A stretch of DNA of 64,000 bases from Bradyrhizobium sp. CSA207 (lineage in GTDB: Bacteria > Pseudomonadota > Alphaproteobacteria > Rhizobiales > Xanthobacteraceae), in the NCBI RefSeq assembly GCF_029051685.1, contig NZ_JAACFT010000024.1, positions 1-64,000 of the forward strand. Reading direction: 5' to 3'. Positions within the stretch are counted from its first letter, which is position 1, and the number at the start of each line of letters is the position of its first letter. The translations under genes and the position numbers were made by a program. Positions 8,034-16,334 of this stretch are shown piece after piece. The notes beneath the pieces were generated by a model. The model did not search any database. It was given only the letters and a program-made list of their open reading frames with translations, and was not told the origin of the DNA.

Positions 8034-9230
8034 TCAGAGCAGCGCCGGTTCGGCGGCGGGCAGCGCGCGTTGGGCCTCAGTGCCGACCGTGCCTTGCCCG
8101 AGCCAACGCCCGGCGGCCTCGCGGCCGCTCCGGTGCAGCAGGCGGATGAAGCCGCGGCCGAGATCGGCGGATGAGCGTTGCGCCAGGCCGTCGACCGAAT
8201 CCTCCGCCGCGATCCTGGACAGCCGCAGCGCCGGCGCCGTGCCGGATTGCGCCCACTCGATCGCCGCAACCTCGGCATTGAGCGGGGCATTCGCCGCGAT
8301 CTGGTCGAGACGGCGGTCGATCGCGGCGAGCGTAATCGGCACGTAATTGTCGCGTGCCGGCGTGGTCTGGATCAGCAACAAATCGGACGTCCCCGTTTCC
8401 TGCACCAGCCGCAGCAGCGGCGGATTGCCGCCGAAGCCGCCGTCCCAATAGGCCTCGCCGTCGATCTCCACGGCGCAGTGAACCAAAGGCGGGCAGGTCG
8501 AGGCCAGCGCGACATCGGCGGTGATGGCGTCGTTGCGGAAGATCTGCTGTTGCCCATCGCGGATCCGCGTCGCCGCGATCAGCAGTCTTGGGCACTTCGC
8601 ATCGCAGAGCGCCGCAAAGTTGATGTCGCGCGACAGCGCCTGCCGCAGCGGATCGAGGTCGAACGGATCGAACTGGCCGGAGCGCAGCGTCGGCCCGAAC
8701 GCGACCGAGCTTCCGACCGGGGAAAATCCGCCGATCAGCATCAGCGAGCGGAACGAGGCCTCGTGCATCAACCGGATCCAGAACCGGCTCAGCCGGGCGC
8801 GGGCGCCTTCGCGGCCGCCTTCGGCGAAGCCGGAGGCGAGCAGAAGCGCATTGATCGCGCCGGCGCTGGCGCCGCTGATGGTGTCGATCTCGACGGAAGG
8901 CTCTTCCAGCAGCCGCTCCAGCACACCCCAGGTGAAGGCGGCAAAGGTGCCGCCGCCCTGGAGGGCTAGCGACACTTTTCGCGGCGGCCATTGCTCGGAA
9001 CGGCCTTGGTCGCGCGCAACAGGCACGGGAGTTGTTACGACCGGGGCCGGGGCTTGCACGAGGGGATCTGGCGTCCGCGTTGGCGGCGAGACAGGGGGCG
9101 GATCCACGGCGGGAGGCGGCGAAGGAGCACCGGACCAGATGTCCGTTGCGAAGAGCAGCCGGCTCGCCGCGGTGCGCGCAGCACCATGCAAACCACCGTC
9201 ATGATGCGCGCCGGCAATCTTCTCGCTCAT
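8034..9230 (-). CDS. patatin-like phospholipase
   Basis: A patatin-family serine hydrolase of 398 residues. The oxyanion loop GGGTFAAFTWGVL, the nucleophile elbow GASAG (Gly-x-Ser-x-Gly) and the dyad aspartate in YWDGGFGGNPPL are all present. A Pro-rich linker (about residues 30-75) precedes the catalytic domain and may be a flexible spacer. Family members hydrolyse phospholipids or other acyl esters, and in rhizobia some degrade polyhydroxybutyrate. ATG 9230 is preferred; a GTG at 9284 would add 18 residues. It faces the cupin gene convergently with 9 bases between them. Confidence 0.87.
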   Translation of the reverse strand: MSEKIAGAHHDGGLHGAARTAASRLLFATDIWSGAPSPPPAVDPPPVSPPTRTPDPLVQAPAPVVTTPVPVARDQGRSEQWPPRKVSLALQGGGTFAAFTWGVLERLLEEPSVEIDTISGASAGAINALLLASGFAEGGREGARARLSRFWIRLMHEASFRSLMLIGGFSPVGSSVAFGPTLRSGQFDPFDLDPLRQALSRDINFAALCDAKCPRLLIAATRIRDGQQQIFRNDAITADVALASTCPPLVHCAVEIDGEAYWDGGFGGNPPLLRLVQETGTSDLLLIQTTPARDNYVPITLAAIDRRLDQIAANAPLNAEVAAIEWAQSGTAPALRLSRIAAEDSVDGLAQRSSADLGRGFIRLLHRSGREAAGRWLGQGTVGTEAQRALPAAEPALL

Positions 9231-9377
9231 TCTGAGCAACCGCGTAAGGCCATCCCATTCGGGGATGACAGGCCTGGAATCCACTCGCCAATACAGCCGT
9301 GATTCGGCTGCAAGTTGCGAACGGGATTTGGCACATAATGGGGAAAGGGTGCGGCGGTATCCGTACTTTTTTCCGGC

Positions 9378-9977
9378 TTATGCCCTCTCGCCGATCCGGC
9401 TTTCCCTGCCCGATTGCAGCCGCTTGATGTTCTCGCGGTGCGCGTAGAACAGCAACAGCGTCAGGACTACAAACAGCGACGTCAATTTGGGCTCGCTGAG
9501 CCACCACCACAGGAAGAGTGGCGTGATAAAGGCTGCCACCAGTGCGGAAAGAGACGAATAGCGGGTGGTGAAGGCGGTCGCGAGCCAGAGCACGCAGAAC
9601 ACCAGTGCGCCTGCTGGGACGAGACCGAGCAGGATGCCGATATAGACTGCGACGCCCTTACCGCCACGGAATTTGAGCCAGACCGGGAAAAGATGACCGA
9701 GGAAGGCGCCAAGCCCGGCTAGCAGCGCCGCGTTAAGGCCGCCGACGCGAAACGCGATCACCACTGCCGCAGTGCCCTTGAGGGCATCGAACAGCAGGGT
9801 TGCCGCGGCAAGGCCCTTGCGTCCCGTGCGCAGCACGTTGGTGGCACCGATACTGCCGGAGCCGATCGAGCGCAGATCCTGCGTGCCGGCGAGTTTGGTC
9901 AGGATCAGGCCGAACGGGATCGAGCCGAGCAGATAGCCGATGACCAACGCCACCGGCAGGAACATTTCAAGACCCAT
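9378..9977 (-). CDS. plsY: glycerol-3-phosphate acyltransferase PlsY
   Basis: A 199-residue inner-membrane enzyme that transfers acyl from acyl-phosphate to glycerol-3-phosphate, the first step of phospholipid synthesis. The family motifs are visible: SIPFGLILTK, GSGSIGATNVLR and HLFPVWLKFRGGKGVA, with five or more hydrophobic spans. The start is ATG 9977, with GGAGGTT 5 bases upstream; a longer in-frame reading runs into the intergenic repeat. It follows pyrC on the minus strand as in other Rhizobiales, but dprA, its usual downstream neighbour, has been displaced. Confidence 0.95.
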   Translation of the reverse strand: MGLEMFLPVALVIGYLLGSIPFGLILTKLAGTQDLRSIGSGSIGATNVLRTGRKGLAAATLLFDALKGTAAVVIAFRVGGLNAALLAGLGAFLGHLFPVWLKFRGGKGVAVYIGILLGLVPAGALVFCVLWLATAFTTRYSSLSALVAAFITPLFLWWWLSEPKLTSLFVVLTLLLFYAHRENIKRLQSGRESRIGERA

Positions 9978-9995
9978 GGCTGAACCTCCATGCTC

Positions 9996-10120
9996 GGCCT
10001 TCATGGTTCGAGACGCCCGCTTCGGCGGGCTCCTCACCATGAGGGTCTAAGATGTCGCCGAGAAACAGAACCTCATCCTGAGGAGCGCGCTTCTTCGCGC
10101 GCGACTCGAAGGATGGGCCA
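9996..10120. repeat. palindromic repeat, family A (copy 2)
   Basis: Half-elements ccttcatggttcgagacgcc/gctcctcaccatgagggtc and cctgaggagcgcg/cgactcgaaggatgg, in the opposite order to copy 1. It lies between pyrC and plsY, ending 19 bases upstream of the plsY start codon, so plsY is probably transcribed through it from pyrBC. Confidence 0.75.
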
Positions 10121-10219
10121 CAGCGAAAACGCGGCGCCGGTTTCTTTCTGTAGGCGATTCCGCCGCAAGCGGGAGAGGTTACCTGCCGCCCGATCGCCTC
10201 AATACGAAGCCATTCCGCC

Positions 10220-11527
10220 TTAGACATGCTCAAACACCGTCCGCCCGCCGACGATGGTCCGCACCACGCGGCCTGTAAAGCGGGCTTCGTCGAACGGCGT
10301 GTTCTTGCAGGGCGATTTGAGATCGGCGGGATCGAGGATCCAGGGCGTATCGGGATCGATCACGATGACATCCGCCGGGCTGCCGACGCGCAGGGTTCCT
10401 CCGGGCAGGCCCAAAATCTCGGCCGGCCGGGTCGACATCGCAGAGATCAGCGTCTTCAGGTCCAGCTCGCCATTGTGCACCAGCCGCAAGCCCGCCGGCA
10501 GCATGGTCTCGAGCCCGACCGCGCCGGGGGCGGCTTCCGCGAACGGCAGGCGCTTGCCCTCGACGTCCTGCGGATTGTGGTCGGACATGATGACGTCGAC
10601 GAGACCGGAGGCGACGGCGGCGACCAGTGCGCGGCGGTCGTCCTCCGAGCGTAGCGGGGGCGAGAGCTTCAGGAAGGTGCGGTAGGGACCGATGTCGTTC
10701 TCGTTCAGCGCCAGATGGTTGATCGAGACCGAGGCGGTGACGGGGAGCCCGGCATCGCGGGCGCGTTTGAGGATGTCGAGCGAGTCGGTGCAGGACAGCG
10801 AGGCTGCGTGATAGCGGCCGCCGGTGAGCGCGACCAGGCGCATGTCGCGCTCCAGCATCACGGCCTCCGCCGCGTTCGGGATGCCCATCAGGCCGAGCCT
10901 GGTGGCGAACTCGCCCTCGTTCATGACGCCTTCGCCGACCAGCTTGGGGTCCTCGGTATGATGCACGATCAGCGCGTCGAAATCGCGCGCATAGGTCAGC
11001 GCCCAGCGCATCACCTGTGCGTTGGTGACGCTCCTGTCGCCATCGCTGAAGGCGACCGCACCTGCGGCCTTCAACAGACCGAACTCGGTCATCTCCTCGC
11101 CGTGCATTCCCTTGGTGAGCGCCGCCATCGGCAGGATGTTGACGATGGCAGTGTCGCGGGCGCGGCGCATCACGAAGTCGACCGTTGCCGAATTGTCGAT
11201 GACAGGCTCGGTCTCGGGCTGGCAGATGATGGTGGTGACACCGCCGGTCGCCGCCGCCTGGCTCGCCGACGCAAATGTCTCGCGATGGCTGAAGCCGGGC
11301 TCGCCGACAAAGGCGCGCATGTCGACCAGACCAGGGGCCACGATCTTGCCGGAGCAGTTGACGATGTCGGTGCCTTCCGGGACGCCGGCCGCGCTAATGC
11401 CGCGGCGGGTCTCGCGGATGGTACCGTCGGCGATCAGGACGTCGGCGATGCCGTCAAAATCCCGGGAGGGATCGACGACGCGGGCATTGGCAAGCAGGAT
11501 GGGACGTCGATCAATCAGCATGGCCAT
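10220..11527 (-). CDS. pyrC: dihydroorotase-like protein (PyrC), probably non-catalytic
   Basis: A 435-residue amidohydrolase of the type I dihydroorotase family, next to pyrB. Active dihydroorotases carry D-x-H-x-H-x-R-E-P-G. Here residues 69-78 read DMRAFVGEPG, so both metal-binding histidines (Arg71, Phe73) and the substrate arginine (Gly75) are replaced. The later SDHNPQ also departs from the usual TDHAPH. Such PyrC' homologues serve as structural partners that hold aspartate carbamoyltransferase in its active assembly, which fits the overlapping arrangement with pyrB (pyrB stop and this ATG overlap as TGATG). A true dihydroorotase should then exist elsewhere in the genome. GTG 11530 is an alternative start. 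Confidence 0.9.
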   Translation of the reverse strand: MAMLIDRRPILLANARVVDPSRDFDGIADVLIADGTIRETRRGISAAGVPEGTDIVNCSGKIVAPGLVDMRAFVGEPGFSHRETFASASQAAATGGVTTIICQPETEPVIDNSATVDFVMRRARDTAIVNILPMAALTKGMHGEEMTEFGLLKAAGAVAFSDGDRSVTNAQVMRWALTYARDFDALIVHHTEDPKLVGEGVMNEGEFATRLGLMGIPNAAEAVMLERDMRLVALTGGRYHAASLSCTDSLDILKRARDAGLPVTASVSINHLALNENDIGPYRTFLKLSPPLRSEDDRRALVAAVASGLVDVIMSDHNPQDVEGKRLPFAEAAPGAVGLETMLPAGLRLVHNGELDLKTLISAMSTRPAEILGLPGGTLRVGSPADVIVIDPDTPWILDPADLKSPCKNTPFDEARFTGRVVRTIVGGRTVFEHV

Positions 11528-12474
11528 CACGCGTTCGGCAGGTTGCGGGCGAGCGCTTCGAGCACCGCCATGCGCACGGCGACCCCCATCTCCACCTGTT
11601 CACGGATCAGGGACTGCGCGCCGTCGGCGACCGCCGTATCGATCTCGACGCCGCGGTTCATGGGGCCGGGATGCATCACCAGCGCGTCAGGCTTGGCGTA
11701 GGCGAGCTTCTTCTGGTCCAACCCGAAATAATGGAAATATTCGGATGACGACGGCACGAAGGAGCCGTTCATGCGCTCGCGCTGGAGCCGCAGCATCATG
11801 ACGATGTCGGCGCCCTCCAGCCCTGCGCGCATGTCGCGGGCGACCTCGACACCCATCCGCTCGAGCCCGGGGGGCAGCAGCGTGGAGGGCCCGACGACGC
11901 GGACGCGCGCGCCCATGGTGTTGAGCAGGATGATGTTGGAGCGGGCGACGCGCGAATGCAGCACGTCGCCGCAGATCGCGACGACGAGGCCCTCGATGCG
12001 GCCCTTGTTGCGGCGGATGGTAAGCGCATCCAGCAGCGCCTGGGTCGGATGCTCGTGCGCACCGTCGCCGGCATTGATCACGGAACCGTCAACCTTGCGC
12101 GCCAGCAGTTCCACGGCGCCGGAGGCGTGATGCCGGACCACCAGAATGTCCGGGTGCATGGCGTTCAGCGTCACCGCGGTGTCGATCAGCGTCTCGCCCT
12201 TTTTCATCGACGAGGAGGACACCGACATGTTCATGACGTCGGCGCCCAGGCGCTTGCCCGCGAGCTCGAACGAGGATTGGGTGCGGGTGGAGGCCTCGAA
12301 GAACAGGTTCACCTGCGTCCGTCCACGCAGGACGGTGCGCTTCTTGTCCACCTGGCGGTTGAGCTCGACATATTCTTCGGACAGGTCGAGTAGGCCGGTG
12401 ATGTCGGCAGCGGAAAGGCCCTCGATGCCCAGCAAATGCCGGTGGCCGAGGACGAAGGTCGATTTCGATGTCAT
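11527..12474 (-). CDS. pyrB: aspartate carbamoyltransferase catalytic subunit
   Basis: A 315-residue enzyme that condenses carbamoyl phosphate with aspartate in pyrimidine synthesis. Carbamoyl-phosphate motif STRTQSSFE, HPTQALLDALTI in the hinge region, and HPGPMNRGVEI near the C-terminus. The start at ATG 12474 matches the conserved N-terminus (MTSKSTFVLGHRHLLG). An upstream in-frame stretch to 12747 merely reads through an intergenic repeat. It is translationally coupled to pyrC'. Confidence 0.96.
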   Translation of the reverse strand: MTSKSTFVLGHRHLLGIEGLSAADITGLLDLSEEYVELNRQVDKKRTVLRGRTQVNLFFEASTRTQSSFELAGKRLGADVMNMSVSSSSMKKGETLIDTAVTLNAMHPDILVVRHHASGAVELLARKVDGSVINAGDGAHEHPTQALLDALTIRRNKGRIEGLVVAICGDVLHSRVARSNIILLNTMGARVRVVGPSTLLPPGLERMGVEVARDMRAGLEGADIVMMLRLQRERMNGSFVPSSSEYFHYFGLDQKKLAYAKPDALVMHPGPMNRGVEIDTAVADGAQSLIREQVEMGVAVRMAVLEALARNLPNA

Positions 12475-12567
12475 TAAAGCGAGAGCTATAGGCGGGGATG
12501 GCCGAGGGGGCAAGGGCCAAACGGCGGGGAGAGACTTATCCCCTGATCTGTCAGGTTCTACGTCCTC

Positions 12568-12690
12568 CGTCATGCCCGGGCAGAAGCGCGAAGCGCATCT
12601 TCGCGCTAGATGTCCCGGGCATCTACGTTCTTCTATCGCATTTAGCGTAAAAAAGAGACGTGGATGGCCGGGACAAGCCCGGCCATGACG
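12568..12690. repeat. palindromic repeat, family B (copy 1)
   Basis: Bounded by cgtcatgcccgggc and gcccggccatgacg, with two internal hairpins. It lies in the divergent space between pyrB and the dipeptidase gene. A copy in inverted orientation is at 15145-15269. It probably moves the pyrB promoter to the pyrB side of the repeat (12475-12567). Confidence 0.75.
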
Positions 12691-12706
12691 TCGTGGGGGG
12701 CTTCCG

Positions 12707-13456
12707 TTGAAGACAGCTCTTATTGCGCTCTTGGCTGCGATGATCATCGGCAGCGCCCATGCCCAATCGCTCCCCGGCGGCTTCGTCTATCTGCGCGAGA
12801 TCGATCCCAGCATCATCCAGGATATCCGCTACGCCACATCAAACAATTTCGTCGGCCGTCCGCTGAGCGGCTACGGCGCCGGCGAATGCGTGGTGACGCG
12901 GGAGGTGGGGATGCGGCTCAAGGCGGTCCAACAGGAACTGGCGGCACGGAACCTGTCGCTGAAGATGTTCGACTGCTACCGACCGGCGCGGGCATCGCGC
13001 GACATGGTGGCGTGGTCGCAGAACGGCCGCGAGACCGCCGCCGAGCGCCGCTACAATCCCAAAATTCCCAAGACCGAGCTGTTTCGCCTCGGCTACATCG
13101 CGAGCCGCTCGCAGCATTCCACCGGTGCCGCGCTCGACCTGACCCTGGTCGATCTCAAAGCCGACAATTCCGCCAAATACGATCCAGGGAAGGCCTATGC
13201 CGATTGCACGGCGCCGGTCGAGGCGCGAACCCCGGAAGGCAGCGTCGACATGGGCACTGGGTATGATTGCACGGATGCAAAGGGACACACCGCCGCAGCC
13301 TCGATCACGCCGGACCAGCGCGCCTGGCGCAGGCAGCTGGCGGCTGCGATGGCGAAGCAAGGCTTTGTGAACTATTCGAAGGAGTGGTGGCATTTTTCCC
13401 TGCCGGGGGCGGGCGGAGCAGCCTATGATTTCCCGATCCCGCCGCGCCGGAACTGA
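12707..13456 (+). CDS. D-alanyl-D-alanine dipeptidase-like peptidase (M15D, VanX type)
   Basis: A 249-residue zinc peptidase with a Sec signal peptide (ALIALLAAMIIGSAHA, cleavage near residue 19), so it is exported to the periplasm. The zinc/catalytic motif SQHSTGAALDL (SxHxxGxAxD) and the C-terminal EWWHF histidine motif are present, as is the substrate arginine region CYRPARA. The family cleaves D-Ala-D-Ala dipeptides in peptidoglycan turnover. Without vanH or vanA neighbours this is not a vancomycin-resistance cluster. TTG 12707 is the start, preceded by a G-run ribosome-binding site. Confidence 0.88.
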   Translation: MKTALIALLAAMIIGSAHAQSLPGGFVYLREIDPSIIQDIRYATSNNFVGRPLSGYGAGECVVTREVGMRLKAVQQELAARNLSLKMFDCYRPARASRDMVAWSQNGRETAAERRYNPKIPKTELFRLGYIASRSQHSTGAALDLTLVDLKADNSAKYDPGKAYADCTAPVEARTPEGSVDMGTGYDCTDAKGHTAAASITPDQRAWRRQLAAAMAKQGFVNYSKEWWHFSLPGAGGAAYDFPIPPRRN

Positions 13457-13479
13457 TTCCGCGCCGAGGAAACAACAAG

Positions 13480-15123
13480 ATGACCCAGCCGAGCTTCGCA
13501 ACCCACGAAGTCTTCAACCAGTCGCCGCCTTTTGAAGACGTCGATCTGTTCGCTCTGGACCGGCCGCTGGTCGAGGCCGTGAAGGCCAATGGCGGCGCGG
13601 CGGCGGAACGGGAGCTGTCCGAGTTCGGCAGGCATTGGGGCTCGGCGGCGATGGCCGAGCGCGGGCGCGTGGCCAACGAGAACACGCCGAAGCTGCGCAC
13701 CTTCGACGCAAAAGGCAACCGTCGCGACCAGGTCGAGTTTCATCCGGCCTATCACGAGCTGATGGCGCACAGCGCCCATGCTGGCGTGCACAATTCGACC
13801 TGGACCGCCGACGGCCGGCCGGCGGGCGATGCCGCCGAGGTTGTTCGCGCGGCCAAATTCTACATCGCCTCGCAAGTCGAGACCGGCCATCTCTGCCCGA
13901 TCACGATGACGCGCGCCGCTGTCGCGGCGCTGGCGCTGCAGCCGGACCTGCTCGCGCGCGTGATGCCGGTGCTGTCGACGAGGAGCTACGACCCCGGCTT
14001 CGCGCCGTGGTGGGACAAGCGCGGCATGACGCTCGGCATGGGCATGACCGAGAAGCAGGGCGGCACGGACGTACGCGCCAACATGACGCGGGCGGTGCCC
14101 GACGGGGATGCCTATCGCATCACCGGACACAAATGGTTCATGTCGGCCCCGATGTGCGATGCGTTCCTGGTGCTGGCGCAGGCCGAGCAGGGGCTGACCT
14201 GCTTCTTCATGCCGCGCTTCGCGCCGGATGGATCGGTCAACGCGATCCAGTTCCAGCGGCTGAAGGACAAGCTCGGCAATCGCTCCAATGCCTCATCGGA
14301 GGTCGAGTTCGTCGGCGCTTATGCCGAACGGGTTGGCGAGGAAGGCAAGGGCATCCGCACCATCATCCAGATGGTGCAGCTGACGCGGCAGGATTGCGCG
14401 ATTGCTTCCAGCGGCCTGATGCGCTCGGGGCTTGCGCACGCGCTGCATCATGCCCGTCACCGCAGCGTGTTCCAGAAACATCTTGCCGATCAGCCCTTGA
14501 TGCAGGCCGTGCTGTCGGACATGGCGCTCCACGTCGAGGCCAGCGTAGCGCTGGTGATGCGGCTCTGCCGCGCCTTCGACCGCACCCCGCACGATGCGGC
14601 GGAGGCCGCCTATATGCGGCTGCTGACGCCCGCGATCAAATACTGGACCTGCAAGAGTGCGCCGGCGTTCCTGTACGAGGCAATGGAATGCCTCGGCGGC
14701 AACGGCTATGTCGAGGACGGCATTTTGGCGCGGCACTTCCGGGAGTCGCCGGTGAACGCGATCTGGGAAGGCTCCGGCAACGTCATGTGCCTCGACGTGC
14801 TGCGCGCGCTGGCGCGCGAGCCGGAGGCAGCGATGGCGGTGCTGCAAAGTCTCGCCGCTGAGACGAAAGGCTTGTCCGGAGCAGGCGAGGCGACCGCTTT
14901 CATCGGCAAGACCTTCCGCCGCGCGGATGGCGAGCGCGTGGCGCGGCTAGCGGTCGAGAAGTTGGCCCTGCTTGCCGCAGCCGCCGCGCTCAACGCTGTG
15001 TCGCCCCGCCATGCCGAACTGTTCGCCGCCACGCGGCTCGGCGCCAACCACGCCAGCATGTATGGCGCGGTGGAGCTGGAGAGCGGTGACATGCGTGCAC
15101 TGCTGGAGCGGGCGCTCCTTTGA
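13480..15123 (+). CDS. AidB-like acyl-CoA dehydrogenase
   Basis: A 547-residue flavoprotein of the acyl-CoA dehydrogenase superfamily, AidB branch: longer than fatty-acyl enzymes (about 380), with the hallmark segments GMGMTEKQGGTDVRAN, ITGHKWFMSAP and CLGGNGYVEDG, then RESPVNAIWEGSGNVMCLD. E. coli AidB binds DNA and is induced by alkylation; other branch members act on branched acyl-CoA. The substrate here is uncertain. It starts 23 bases after the dipeptidase gene and may be co-transcribed with it. An inverted family-B repeat follows. Confidence 0.9.
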   Translation: MTQPSFATHEVFNQSPPFEDVDLFALDRPLVEAVKANGGAAAERELSEFGRHWGSAAMAERGRVANENTPKLRTFDAKGNRRDQVEFHPAYHELMAHSAHAGVHNSTWTADGRPAGDAAEVVRAAKFYIASQVETGHLCPITMTRAAVAALALQPDLLARVMPVLSTRSYDPGFAPWWDKRGMTLGMGMTEKQGGTDVRANMTRAVPDGDAYRITGHKWFMSAPMCDAFLVLAQAEQGLTCFFMPRFAPDGSVNAIQFQRLKDKLGNRSNASSEVEFVGAYAERVGEEGKGIRTIIQMVQLTRQDCAIASSGLMRSGLAHALHHARHRSVFQKHLADQPLMQAVLSDMALHVEASVALVMRLCRAFDRTPHDAAEAAYMRLLTPAIKYWTCKSAPAFLYEAMECLGGNGYVEDGILARHFRESPVNAIWEGSGNVMCLDVLRALAREPEAAMAVLQSLAAETKGLSGAGEATAFIGKTFRRADGERVARLAVEKLALLAAAAALNAVSPRHAELFAATRLGANHASMYGAVELESGDMRALLERALL

Positions 15124-15144
15124 TCGGGGCGTACTCTCACCACT

Positions 15145-15269
15145 CGTCGTGGCCGGGCTTGACCCGGCCATCCACGTCTTGCCGCGCGGCACGAAGAACG
15201 TGGATGCCCGGGCCTTCGCCTCGCCGAAGCGGCTTCGGCCGCGCAGGCGGGACAAGCCCGGGCATGACG
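15145..15269. repeat. palindromic repeat, family B (copy 2, inverted)
   Basis: Reverse-complement relative of the element at 12568-12690 (cgtcgtggccgggcttgacc ... gacaagcccgggcatgacg). It lies between the acyl-CoA dehydrogenase and the first CPBP gene. The two copies bracket the dipeptidase/acyl-CoA dehydrogenase pair in opposite orientation, so recombination between them could invert that segment. Confidence 0.72.
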
Positions 15270-15307
15270 GCCTCTCGATAGTTTGCGCGCCTAACGAAAG
15301 CCATCTG

Positions 15308-16078
15308 ATGGACACCCTCAATCCCGACCATCCGCCGCTGATCATGACGCCTGCGGACCACAGGCCGGACGTCTGGAAATTCTGGGGCACGGCGCTGTGG
15401 GGTCTGCTGATCTTCGCCGCGATGTTCGTCGGTCAGATCGGCGCCATCCTGCTGCTGGTGGTACTTCGCGGCATTCCGATCAACATGGCCTCGATTCAAA
15501 TTGTCGGCAGCGAGCCGCAGGCGCTCGCGCTCTCGGTGACCATGGGATTGCCCGCGACGCTTGTCGCAGTGTGGCTCGCCATCCGCATCAAGAAGACCTC
15601 CTTCGTCGACTACCTCGCGCTGCGCTGGCCGGCCTGGACGCAAATCCTGTTCGGCGCCGTCGGCCTCATCCTGCTTGTCGTGGCCTGGGAGGCGATGTCG
15701 CGCAGCCTCGGCCGCGAAGCGACGCCGGGCTTCATGACCGATCTCTTGAAATCGGGCCGCGACAAGGGCGCCGCGCTATTGCTGCTGTTCGCCTTCAGCG
15801 TGGCGGCGCCCATGTCGGAAGAGGTGCTGGCGCGGGGCTTCCTCTATCGCGGCTGGTCGGCAAGCTTCCTGCGCGTGCCCGGCGCGATCATCCTGTCGTC
15901 GCTGGTGTGGACAGGCGTGCATCTGCAGTACGACATGTACTTTCTCGCCGAGGTCTTCACCATCGGCGTGTGGTTCGGCTACATGCGCTATCGCGCCAAT
16001 TCGCTGTGGCTCACCGTCGTGCTGCATGCGCTGAACAACATGACGGCGGTGGTGCTGACGATGTGGCTGGGGAGCTAG
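15308..16078 (+). CDS. CPBP-family intramembrane metalloprotease
   Basis: A 256-residue polytopic membrane protein of the CAAX/bacteriocin-processing (Abi, CPBP) family. Motif 1 is SEEVLARGFLYRGW (EExxxR), motif 2 is WTGVHLQ and motif 3 is HALNN. Six or more hydrophobic helices are visible. These are glutamate-type intramembrane proteases; functions in alphaproteobacteria are mostly unassigned. The start is ATG 15308, past the repeat. A second, more divergent CPBP gene follows at 16335, with a palindromic repeat between them. Confidence 0.88.
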   Translation: MDTLNPDHPPLIMTPADHRPDVWKFWGTALWGLLIFAAMFVGQIGAILLLVVLRGIPINMASIQIVGSEPQALALSVTMGLPATLVAVWLAIRIKKTSFVDYLALRWPAWTQILFGAVGLILLVVAWEAMSRSLGREATPGFMTDLLKSGRDKGAALLLLFAFSVAAPMSEEVLARGFLYRGWSASFLRVPGAIILSSLVWTGVHLQYDMYFLAEVFTIGVWFGYMRYRANSLWLTVVLHALNNMTAVVLTMWLGS

Positions 16079-16099
16079 CCCGGCGGTTTCCTCACATTC

Positions 16100-16187
16100 C
16101 GTCATTGCGAGCGTAGCGAAGCAATCCAGACTACCTCTGCGGAAACAGACTGGATTGCTTCGTCGCAAGGGCTCCTCGTAATGACGA
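16100..16187. repeat. palindromic repeat, family C
   Basis: A long imperfect palindrome: cgtcattgcgagcg and the matching cgtcgcaagg...taatgacg outside, gcgaagcaatccag and ctggattgcttcg inside. It lies between the two CPBP genes. This wording is widespread as an intergenic element in Bradyrhizobium and related genera. Only one copy was found in the window. Confidence 0.75.
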
Positions 16188-16334
16188 CGGTGAGAGAGCT
16201 GCGCCCGCAATGTCGTTGCTTTGGCAGTCCGCCCTGAACTGCAGACAGAATGGCAATTGCCGGGCGCAATTTCATTTCGTATGTTAGGTAGAGGTGATGA
16301 TCAATCTCGCTATGAAGTTGTCGCGGAAGTCAGT

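Noticed and set aside
12707..13456. Vancomycin-resistance (vanX) interpretation of the dipeptidase
   Set aside because: It has a signal peptide and no vanH or vanA neighbours; a periplasmic peptidoglycan-recycling role is more likely.
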